The notes below the pieces were generated by a model. The model did no database searches. It saw nothing but the letters and a program-made list of their open reading frames with translations, and was not told where the DNA came from. A DNA stretch of 5,386 nt from Methanosarcinales archaeon (lineage in GTDB: Archaea; Halobacteriota; Methanosarcinia; Methanosarcinales; Methanogasteraceae), in assembly GCA_030672345.1 (NCBI GenBank), contig DAOVGO010000177.1:1-5386 (forward strand), given 5' to 3'. Below are positions 1-5,149 of the stretch, piece by piece. Position 1 is the stretch's first letter; each line of letters starts with the position of its first letter. The position numbers and the translations under genes were made by a program.

Positions 1-336
1 TATGATTTCTGAATGTATAATTATGCATCTCTTCTATCGAATATGAAAAGTTGTAGAACAGTTTGGGTGGCTTATGATTAAAACATGTGTGGATTAGTTT
101 GTTATATCTTTAATTTTAATATCCTTAAGTTTACGAGTATGATCCCTTGACCTTCCGTTTTCTCATCCCTCCAAACCACCTCCATTTTATCTCCCAAACA
201 AACTATCTAAGTCAAGGGACCTTTATATTTCCGTTCGCTATGCTTGTTTACACCCCAGACGCACATAGTATCGGATGCCGTCATTCATCCCAAGATATTT
301 CTCTTCTGAATAAAAAATAAAAAAAGAGAGACGACC
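1..336. other. AT-rich intergenic region without a convincing gene
   Basis: The first 300 bases are strongly AT-rich; the first 60 bases are about 27% GC, against about 58% in a sample of the reductase gene. Only tiny ORFs exist, such as a 26-codon ATG ORF on plus (240-320) and a 27-codon ATG ORF on minus (102-185). Neither resembles anything I know. A TATA-like string (ctttatatt, 221-229) is present on plus but no gene follows it. The stretch between the inverted-repeat arms at 143-219 is pyrimidine-rich on plus. The right end holds the ftr terminator. I see no tRNA or other RNA gene. Confidence 0.6.
143..219. repeat. 9-bp perfect inverted repeat with 59-nt spacer
   Basis: The arm tcccttgac (143-151) is exactly complementary to gtcaaggga (211-219). 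Each arm is followed a little later by ttccgtt (153-159 and 229-235), so the arms sit in a partly duplicated context. It could be the base of a stem-loop RNA or chance in low-complexity DNA. The function is unknown. Confidence 0.4.
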
Positions 337-346
337 TCAGAAGAGA
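300..346 (-). terminator. Terminator of ftr: T-tract enclosed by a 10-bp inverted repeat
   Basis: On the minus strand, just after the ftr stop codon, there is a long T-rich tract (complement of aataaaaaataaaaaaag, 309-326), the usual archaeal termination signal. It is enclosed by a perfect 10-bp inverted repeat: tctcttctga (300-309) and tcagaagaga (337-346). The right arm covers the ftr stop codon and its last codons. The T-tract therefore lies in the loop, not after the stem as in a bacterial intrinsic terminator. Termination by the T-tract is well supported. A role for the repeat, for example in protecting the mRNA 3' end, is inference. Confidence 0.7.
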
Positions 347-1230
347 TCGCCCAGATTAACCTTGAACGCGCCCAGACTTCCGCCGTAATTACCCGCTGTG
401 ATCTTCTTGACTCCTGGAATCTTCACAGCAGCCTCGATTCCGGCTTTGGTCGCAGCAGTTACAGCCTCGATATTGATGCCGTTGATCACGAGTTCGTAGA
501 CTGCGTTCACATCCGCAGGGATGTTTGTGTCCTCGACCTTGTCTTTGAGCGTCGGAGCAAACCTCTGGTTCGTTGTTGCCTTCATGAACGTGTACGTGTC
601 AGCGCCAGGCTTCGAGCCGCTTGCAACGATCCCGCCAGGGAATGGCGTGATTGAGCCCTCGAGCTGCATGACCGCGTCCACCGCATTCTCTGCTGCAGCA
701 AGCCCTGCCATCTGGTTCTCTGCGAGGATGAAGAAGTTGCCTCCTGCAACACCATCAACCGCACCGATGCTGTGCTCGATAATGAAGTCGCCCTCCATCA
801 TCGGTATCGCATAAGCCTTGCGCCCGCCGACTTCGAGTTCTGACTCATAACCGTCCGCAAAGAACTTCAGCTTGAATCCGGTATCGAACTGCTTCTCTGC
901 ATCAGGAAGCCCGTTCCACACAGCAGTCGTTGGTGCTGTGAGCACACACTGACTGATCCGATTCATCAACTGTTCCTCAAGCGCCTTGTACCCAAATGTG
1001 CATATCTGGATGTAGACGCCGGGACGTCCGTCCGGTGTCTCGCTGCCATCGACCACGCACTCAATTCCAGCCTCTGCCGGGCACAGGATCACAGATGTCC
1101 CGAATCCTGTTGCTTCCGTTGCAGCAACCATCGCCCAGTGCTTGCTCGCGCCAGTGATCAGTACCCGCGCTACCTTGATGCCAAAGGCTTCTGCGTAGGT
1201 ATCTTCGATCTCTACTCCATTCAGTTCCAT
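337..1230 (-). CDS. ftr: Formylmethanofuran--tetrahydromethanopterin N-formyltransferase
   Basis: This cytoplasmic enzyme reversibly moves the formyl group from formylmethanofuran to N5 of tetrahydromethanopterin, the second step of CO2 reduction to methane or, in reverse, the penultimate step of C1 oxidation to CO2. The protein is recognised along its whole length: N-terminus MELNGVEIEDTYAEAF, PAEAGIE (51-57), ETPDGRPG (64-71), QCVLTAPT (94-101), GVAGGNFFILAE (160-171), PFPGGIVASGSK (196-207), and an ending with AGNYGG (279-284) and DLF. At 297 residues it matches the family length. The ATG at 1230 was chosen because the family begins here and because GAGGT (1237-1241) lies 6 nt upstream. 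The alternative ATG five codons earlier (1245) would put that ribosome-binding site inside the gene. The frame is intact. It lies 122 nt downstream of dph6 on the same strand and is followed by a T-rich terminator. Confidence 0.97.
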   Translation of the reverse strand: MELNGVEIEDTYAEAFGIKVARVLITGASKHWAMVAATEATGFGTSVILCPAEAGIECVVDGSETPDGRPGVYIQICTFGYKALEEQLMNRISQCVLTAPTTAVWNGLPDAEKQFDTGFKLKFFADGYESELEVGGRKAYAIPMMEGDFIIEHSIGAVDGVAGGNFFILAENQMAGLAAAENAVDAVMQLEGSITPFPGGIVASGSKPGADTYTFMKATTNQRFAPTLKDKVEDTNIPADVNAVYELVINGINIEAVTAATKAGIEAAVKIPGVKKITAGNYGGSLGAFKVNLGDLF

Positions 1231-1349
1231 AGAAATACCTCGCATCTGTCATACACCGAACTACTACAAAAGGGTTTAGATGGTTTTGGGATGCCACGAT
1301 TGCGTGGTGTGAGCGTCGAGATTCAGGGGTTAGTCTCATGCGACCAGGA

Positions 1350-1357
1350 TATTTAAG
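1350..1357 (-). promoter_or_regulatory. Candidate archaeal TATA box for ftr
   Basis: The minus strand reads cttaaata here, close to the archaeal TATA consensus, about 120 nt before the ftr ATG. With the usual 25-nt spacing, transcription would start near 1325 and give a leader of roughly 95 nt. The leader contains a small hairpin, ccacg-caat-cgtgg on minus (1294-1307). The box overlaps the TAA stop of dph6 (1353-1355). Read-through from dph6 is equally possible. Confidence 0.45.
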
Positions 1358-2069
1358 CCAGACCTACGTGATCGGAATCCAGGGGGGTTCTAACTGCCTT
1401 TTCGATGATCAATTGCCCGCTCATCGTTTGTTTATCCCACACGTTCCTCGACTTCTCAATTACGATCCTCTCCTTAAAAAGCGGGCAATACGTGACAAAC
1501 GTCTCAAACTCGCCACCTTCGCCGCCGGTGCAGACATAACAGATGCCGTGGAGATCGCACAGTTCCTCAAAAGCCTCTCTGTCCATTACCCTGCCGAGCC
1601 AATCCTCCGTAAGCCCGTAAGCGGCTACAGCCGAGATCAGCACCTCGAACCCTGCCTCAAACATCTCGTTCCAGAGTTCCTTGGGATTTCTCTTCCAGAG
1701 CGGCGAGAAACTCCTCAGACCGAGTTCGTCACAGATGCCGTCAATCCGCTTCTTCTGATAATTGGAGTATATCGCCCCTGAAACGACGCCTTCCACGCCG
1801 TATCTGGTTTTTGCTTCTGCTAAAGCAGCTTTCAGGTCGGAAAGCTCCTCTTCCTTCACCCCTGATGTCTCCCTGAAGATCAGTGGAAGCTGCATCGTCT
1901 CTGCCTGAAGCCTGACAAGATCGATGTTCGGGACGTGGTACATGTATGACTCGGGATTGAGCGATTTTATCGCGACCACGACGCTGATCTCGCCCTCACC
2001 CATCTTGCCGGCAAGATACGCCGCATACAAGCCGTCCTTGCCACCCGAAACCAGTGCTGCCAACCTCAT
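1353..2069 (-). CDS. dph6: Diphthine--ammonia ligase (Dph6-type PP-loop ATPase)
   Basis: The family uses ATP and ammonia to amidate diphthine, the last step in making diphthamide on the conserved histidine of elongation factor 2. The PP-loop SGGKDG is at residues 8-13, SYMYHVPN at 41-48, GAIYSNYQKKR at 98-108, then LGLRSFSPLW (116-125), AAYGLTEDWLGR (149-160) and GGEGGEFET (182-190) before CPLF, in the family order. The 238 residues fit the archaeal family (about 220-240). I chose the ATG at 2069 because the PP-loop then starts at residue 8, as in relatives. An ATG at 2081 and a TTG at 2099 are also in frame, and AGGAG abuts the 2081 ATG, so the start is uncertain by 4-10 codons. Oddities: the PP-loop ends in Gly where Ser is usual, and the Asp usually found just before the C/A-P-L-F motif is Tyr (194). 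The product is cytoplasmic. Confidence 0.9.
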   Translation of the reverse strand: MRLAALVSGGKDGLYAAYLAGKMGEGEISVVVAIKSLNPESYMYHVPNIDLVRLQAETMQLPLIFRETSGVKEEELSDLKAALAEAKTRYGVEGVVSGAIYSNYQKKRIDGICDELGLRSFSPLWKRNPKELWNEMFEAGFEVLISAVAAYGLTEDWLGRVMDREAFEELCDLHGICYVCTGGEGGEFETFVTYCPLFKERIVIEKSRNVWDKQTMSGQLIIEKAVRTPLDSDHVGLA

Positions 2070-2128
2070 CTCCGGACGCATCTCCTGATGTCTTCCCAAC
2101 GGCTGGATATGTTATGCCAGGGGATCAA

Positions 2129-2136
2129 ATAGTAAA
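2129..2136 (-). promoter_or_regulatory. Weak candidate TATA box for dph6
   Basis: The minus strand reads tttactat here, about 60 nt before the chosen dph6 start, so transcription would begin near 2104. It is only a partial match to the archaeal TATA consensus. It was picked because it is the best AT-rich box at a plausible distance. Confidence 0.25.
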
Positions 2137-2159
2137 CAATGGCACGAAAGGGCATATTA

Positions 2160-2194
2160 CAGCAACGGGTTGGTAACATACTTAAACGTTGCTG
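2160..2194. promoter_or_regulatory. 8-bp inverted repeat flanking a TATA-like box in the divergent promoter region
   Basis: The arms cagcaacg (2160-2167) and cgttgctg (2187-2194) are perfectly complementary. They enclose a plus-strand TATA-like string, cttaaa (2181-2186). If that box drives the reductase gene, its transcript starts near 2205 with a leader of about 155 nt. The arrangement is what an operator overlapping a core promoter would look like. The repeat is seen directly; the regulatory role is inferred. Confidence 0.4.
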
Positions 2195-2220
2195 CGAGGT
2201 CCATACCACTTACCAAAAAA

Positions 2221-2288
2221 ACTTGCAGTTCCGGACAACTGTGGCGGGATAGGTTGGCACGAGACCCTGGGCAGTTGCAAGTCTTGCA
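2221..2288 (+). promoter_or_regulatory. Repeat-rich leader with competing stems and a TGCAAG-T-CTTGCA palindrome
   Basis: Several complementary segments share bases. Acttgcagtt (2221-2230) can pair with agttgcaagt (2273-2282), using two G-U pairs. Cagtt (2226-2230) can pair with aactg (2237-2241) to form a small hairpin. Caactg (2236-2241) can instead pair with cagttg (2272-2277). These pairings exclude one another, as in attenuators or riboswitch-like leaders. The segment 2276-2288 is also a perfect DNA palindrome, tgcaag-t-cttgca, and a third cttgca half-site lies at 2222-2227, as expected for a repressor operator. I do not recognise a known riboswitch class. Confidence 0.35.
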
Positions 2289-2347
2289 CATGGAAAATAT
2301 GAAGAGAATATGCGACAATACGGCAAAGAGACAAAGAGAGAAGACGA

Positions 2348-2354
2348 GAGGTGA
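2348..2354 (+). promoter_or_regulatory. Ribosome-binding site of the reductase gene
   Basis: GAGGTGA is a strong match to the archaeal anti-Shine-Dalgarno sequence and lies 6 nt before the ATG at 2361. It fixes the start of the reductase. The 50 bases upstream are purine-rich and look like untranslated leader. Confidence 0.85.
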
Positions 2355-2360
2355 CCTGAA

Positions 2361-3554
2361 ATGAACCCTGACTCCCACTACGACGTCGCAATCATCGGCG
2401 CAGGACCGTGCGGCGCAACTGCGGCAAGATACGCAGCAGAAGAATGCAGCGTCCTCTTAATCGACAGGAGAAAGACGATCGGCTCGCCTGTGCAGTGCGC
2501 GGGCTTTCTTCCGAAGTACGATGAACTCGAGGAACTGATGCCTGATGCGGATCTCCCTGACACATTCAGGTACCCGGCGAGCTGCGCATACACAGAGACC
2601 AGGTACCAGCGGTTCGTCGCGCCGACTGGCGACATCAAAGAGTTTGATGTGGCGGCTGATGTGCTCAATCGGAAGCGCTTTGACCAGTATCTCGCAGAAA
2701 GAGCGGTCAGAGCAGGTGCAGATCTCCGCATCGGAACGAGAGTTACCGCAATCGACGGCAGATCGATCGAGATCGCTGGAATGTGGGGCAGCCACACCAT
2801 CAGCGCTGATGTGATCATCGGCGCGGACGGTCCGGGTTCGTTTGTGGCAAAAGCCGCAGGGCTTCCCGGGATCGGGGCAGACGATGACCCGATGGGGCTT
2901 GCTCATGCGGTGGCGTACGACATGACAGGAGTTGAGATCGACGATCAGGCGGTTGAGATGTACTTTGGCAGAAACTTTGTTCCGGGCGGCTATGCATGGA
3001 TCATCCCGCACGGTGGGACTTCTGCAAACGTCGGGATGGGGATCAGGAAAGCGATGTGCGAGCCCGGCGTCTCGTTTCGGGATTATCTGCACCGTTTCAT
3101 AGAGGAGCACCCGATCGCGGCTGATAAATTGAGAGGCGGGGAGATCACATCGTTCATCGCGGGAATAGTTCCGGTCGGCGGCGCACGCCCGAAGACGTGT
3201 GCCGGAAACGTCATGATCGCGGGCGACGCTGCAGGGCATCTGATTGCAACAAACGGCGGCGGGATACCAACTGCGATGGTCGCAGGAAAGATCGCTGGCG
3301 AGGTTGCTGCGGGAGTTGTGAACGGCAGATGCGATATCGAGGAGTATGAATCGAGATGGCAGAGAGAGATCGGGATGCAGATCAGAACATCAGTCTATGT
3401 GCGGAAGCTGATGGATGGTATGATGCGATCTGACTCGATGATGACCGCGGTCATGAATATGATCTCGCCAGCCCACATGAAGGCACTCCAGCGGGGGCAG
3501 CTTCCTGATGCTGTGAAGCGGCTGCTTCAGGGAATGCAGAGGAGGTTGGGGTGA
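2361..3554 (+). CDS. Geranylgeranyl reductase family FAD-dependent oxidoreductase
   Basis: The best-known members, digeranylgeranylglycerophospholipid reductases, saturate the isoprenoid chains of archaeal membrane lipids at the inner membrane face; other members reduce other polyprenyl groups. The FAD-binding GAGPCG is at residues 13-18 with acidic Asp35 ending the second strand. Next come SPVQCAGF (42-49), with Cys46 where the catalytic-loop cysteine of the Thermoplasma enzyme falls, RKRFD (104-108), GADGPGS (154-160), the substrate-pocket signature PGGYAWIIP (208-216), GDAAG (288-292) and NGGGI (298-302). The 397 residues fit the family. The start follows from the GAGGTGA site 6 nt upstream. 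It has no signal peptide or transmembrane helix and is intact. Archaeal genomes often hold several paralogs, so the exact substrate cannot be assigned. It is transcribed divergently from dph6 across a repeat-rich spacer. Confidence 0.9.
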   Translation: MNPDSHYDVAIIGAGPCGATAARYAAEECSVLLIDRRKTIGSPVQCAGFLPKYDELEELMPDADLPDTFRYPASCAYTETRYQRFVAPTGDIKEFDVAADVLNRKRFDQYLAERAVRAGADLRIGTRVTAIDGRSIEIAGMWGSHTISADVIIGADGPGSFVAKAAGLPGIGADDDPMGLAHAVAYDMTGVEIDDQAVEMYFGRNFVPGGYAWIIPHGGTSANVGMGIRKAMCEPGVSFRDYLHRFIEEHPIAADKLRGGEITSFIAGIVPVGGARPKTCAGNVMIAGDAAGHLIATNGGGIPTAMVAGKIAGEVAAGVVNGRCDIEEYESRWQREIGMQIRTSVYVRKLMDGMMRSDSMMTAVMNMISPAHMKALQRGQLPDAVKRLLQGMQRRLG

Positions 3555-3646
3555 AGGGCCTGAGGATCATGGAATTACGTAAAACACTGCGGCGACAAAT
3601 CACGTGAAAATCTGTGTGATGCTCAATTTGATCGCGACAGAAAAAG

Positions 3647-3654
3647 ATTTATTG
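3647..3654 (+). promoter_or_regulatory. Candidate TATA box for the broken ATPase gene
   Basis: The string atttattg follows an A-rich, BRE-like run (gaaaaaag-type purines at 3640-3646) in the spacer after the reductase. Transcription would start near 3680, giving a leader of about 20 nt before the ATG at 3703. The ribosome-binding site is GAGGT (3692-3696), 6 nt before that ATG. So the broken gene still has good-looking expression signals. Confidence 0.45.
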
Positions 3655-3702
3655 CAAAAGAGACGGAGAAAACATGCTTAATTTGCAGATAGAGGTTTTG
3701 AG

Positions 3703-4068
3703 ATGAATGCCGGACACCGAAGCAAAACTCAGGTATCCTACGGTCCCTGTCCACCGGAAGAATTTGCTGGACGATTCGATGAAAAAATAAAACTCTCAGA
3801 AATTCTACAAGAGGCAAGACATCAGGGGCAAATGGTCATGCTTTCAGGCGCCCGCGGTTCAGGAAAAACTTCATTTATAGAGTGGGCGGAATACGAAATC
3901 CAGAATAAACCGGAGTTAAAGAGTCCCGCGATCAAAAAGGCTTTTCTGGAGACACCGGGTATGATATTCACCACTTATAGGGATTTGCTTACAGACCTGA
4001 AAGGACATCAGAAATTCGGTTGGTTCAAAAAAACACTCGGCAATCCCAAAGTTAAAAAACGCGCATGA
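3703..4068 (+). CDS. N-terminal fragment of the STAND ATPase (Walker A part)
   Basis: This 121-residue fragment has the start of an archaeal STAND/AAA-type ATPase: GPCPPEEFAGR (14-24), where family members have a short motif placing the protein ahead of the nucleotide fold, then a helix and Walker A GARGSGKT (49-56) followed by SFIEWAEY. After FGWFKKTLGNPKV (105-117) the frame runs into an A6 tract and stops four codons later. Without Walker B it should not hydrolyse ATP. GAGGT 6 nt upstream supports the ATG at 3703. The last residues (KKRA) are probably out of frame. The molecular role of the intact protein is unknown; related ATPases act as signal-dependent switches or scaffolds. Confidence 0.7.
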   Translation: MNAGHRSKTQVSYGPCPPEEFAGRFDEKIKLSEILQEARHQGQMVMLSGARGSGKTSFIEWAEYEIQNKPELKSPAIKKAFLETPGMIFTTYRDLLTDLKGHQKFGWFKKTLGNPKVKKRA

Positions 4069-4150
4069 CCTGCTTCGCAGTGCTTATACTGTCGATGAAA
4101 AAGTGGTTTTCAGAATGGCGGCTGATGCCACTGTTTTTGAGACTTTTACG
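4054..4150 (+). other. Frameshift zone: short coding patch in a third reading frame
   Basis: The frame starting at 4022 and its multiples is open from 4001 to the TAA at 4247-4249. Between about 4054 and 4145 it encodes an ordinary-looking helical segment beginning with NAHDLLRSAYTVDEK. The frame of the downstream ORF in the same interval gives a peptide rich in Met, Trp and Leu that looks unnatural. Removing one A from the A6 run joins V-K to N-A-H-D. Removing one T from the T4 run near 4144-4147 joins F-E-T to L-R-T-K-S-I-G-S. The exact shift positions cannot be fixed without a homologue. Confidence 0.55.
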
Positions 4151-5075
4151 TACCAAGTCTATCGGATCAGCCATAGGAGTTTTAGAGAAGGCTTCTCCAC
4201 TGGCGGGACCAGCAAAAGTGGGTGTAGATGCTGGAACGGCTGCCACTAAGGCATTTTTGCCTGCAGAAACTGTTGAATACAGTCAGTTGCTCTCGTCTTT
4301 TATCTCGGCTCTTAATGCCTTGAGCGATGAGTTGATCAAGGATGATAGGCTTCTTACCATTCTTTTCGATGACGTTCAGTGGTCATCTGAACCAGACTTC
4401 CGGTTGCTAAAAGATCTGATTCGGAATCTGCCACCAGGTATCGCTCTCATCACCACTTTTCGGCTGGAGGCTGGGAGTATGAAGATGTATGCTAAACTGC
4501 GGCGAGAACTTGATAGATTTGGCTATACCGAAATTCGTCTCGGTGGAATGGCTCCAGGGGAGATTAGGGATTTTGCTCACCTGAGATATGGTTTGTCGGT
4601 CGATGATCAGGCAGCAGAATTCTTAAACAAGACGATTGGTGATCCGTTCTGTTTAGTAAGTTGCTTTAATCTATTACAAAGGCGTAACCAGTCTCCGAGC
4701 ATCGCCAGCATCCAGAATATCCTGCCTGAGGCGGTAGAGCCAGTGCGGTCTATTTATTCTGAATTAGACCAGTTGTGGAAGGATCGGTTGAATTCCCTCT
4801 GCATTCTACGTCCACCAATGTCATTATCCCTCATCGCCTGTATGCTGGAAGAGTGTAATATGGTAAGTTTGCAAGATGAACTCGATCAGAGTGTTGTCTT
4901 TAGAAGACTGGGAAGAGAAGAGTATGACTTTGCTCACCCTTCATTGCGAGAGTACCGCAGGAAAGAGCTGCCAGAGAGAGTAACGGTTGAATTACATTCT
5001 CAAGCAGCAAGGTGTTTTAAGACTTTGAGAGATATAGATTTCCTGAGTGATTCGGTGGTATCCAATAAATCATGA
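4065..5075 (+). CDS. C-terminal fragment of the STAND ATPase (Walker B and winged helix)
   Basis: This 336-residue ORF starts without a ribosome-binding site, and its first 30 or so residues are probably out-of-frame noise. Real homology should begin near KSIGSAIGVLEKASP (31-45). A Gly/Ala-rich segment (33-65) follows, then a helical stretch, Walker B LLTILFDDVQW (96-106), a sensor-like ITTFR (129-133), IRLGGMAPGEI (157-167), the GDPF turn (192-195) usual before the winged helix of STAND proteins, and FAHPSLREY (289-297), like the F-x-H-x-x-x-x-E/Y end of the winged-helix domain. It ends at LSDSVVSNKS. TPR-like sequence starts about 75 nt later in another frame, so this ORF may have lost its sensor half. 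There are no membrane segments apart from the small-residue stretch. Confidence 0.7.
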   Translation: MTCFAVLILSMKKWFSEWRLMPLFLRLLRTKSIGSAIGVLEKASPLAGPAKVGVDAGTAATKAFLPAETVEYSQLLSSFISALNALSDELIKDDRLLTILFDDVQWSSEPDFRLLKDLIRNLPPGIALITTFRLEAGSMKMYAKLRRELDRFGYTEIRLGGMAPGEIRDFAHLRYGLSVDDQAAEFLNKTIGDPFCLVSCFNLLQRRNQSPSIASIQNILPEAVEPVRSIYSELDQLWKDRLNSLCILRPPMSLSLIACMLEECNMVSLQDELDQSVVFRRLGREEYDFAHPSLREYRRKELPERVTVELHSQAARCFKTLRDIDFLSDSVVSNKS

Positions 5076-5149
5076 CTTTAAATCATAATTTTGATGTATC
5101 TACGCAAAATCGATATCAAGAATGGGTATAGAGGCTGGAAAACCATATC
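5076..5149 (+). other. AT-rich gap with stops in all frames between ATPase and TPR part
   Basis: Stops occur in all three plus frames here, so no single frameshift joins the ATPase to the TPR frame. A direct repeat aaatcat (5067-5073 and 5080-5086) spans the ATPase stop codon. A 19-codon ORF (5072-5131) starts at an ATGA overlap and ends in TAG, after which the same frame stays open into the TPR protein. The gap could be a normal spacer or decayed linker sequence. Confidence 0.4.

Larger units (their letters stand above)
3703..5075 (+). pseudogene. STAND-type signalling ATPase, interrupted by frameshifts
   Basis: Two ORFs that overlap at ATGA (4065-4068) together form one ATPase: the first holds Walker A and the second Walker B and the winged-helix part. 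Neither can be a working NTPase alone. The second ORF has no ribosome-binding site at its ATG (upstream bases are gttaaaaaacgcgc), which argues against independent translation. Between them a third frame is open (4001-4249), and its part at about 4054-4145 reads like real protein (NAHDLLRSAYTVDEKVV, then FRMAADATVFETF). The simplest reading is two one-base insertions, one in the A6 run at 4054-4059 and one in the T runs near 4131-4147. The restored ATPase would be about 455 residues. It may be a real pseudogene or an artefact of homopolymer errors in a draft assembly. GC is lower than in the reductase next door. Confidence 0.7.

Noticed and set aside
102..185. 27-codon minus-strand ORF in the left flank
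   Set aside because: It is too short and AT-rich, with no recognisable product and only a weak GGGAG upstream.
1061..1339. 92-codon minus-strand ORF through the ftr leader into ftr
   Set aside because: It overlaps the well-supported ftr start in another frame and its C-terminal half is shadow sequence; an upstream ORF role has no support.
1338..1781. 147-codon ORF on plus opposite dph6
   Set aside because: It is antisense to a clearly recognised Dph6, has no family resemblance and is low in sense-like patterns.
2221..2290. tRNA or known riboswitch in the reductase leader
   Set aside because: There is no T-loop GTTCRANNC motif, no acceptor stem and no recognised riboswitch core; only local complementary segments are present.
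2170..2364. 64-codon plus ORF ending at the reductase start (ATGA overlap)
   Set aside because: It starts with TTG without a good ribosome-binding site, runs through the repeat-rich leader, and its product is rich in Lys/Arg from purine-rich DNA.
2457..3239. 260-codon minus ORF opposite the reductase
   Set aside because: It is antisense to an intact flavoprotein with all its motifs; the length reflects GC-rich codon positions.
3555..3702. Terminator hairpin after the reductase
   Set aside because: No T-tract or clear stem-loop is visible in this spacer on the plus strand.
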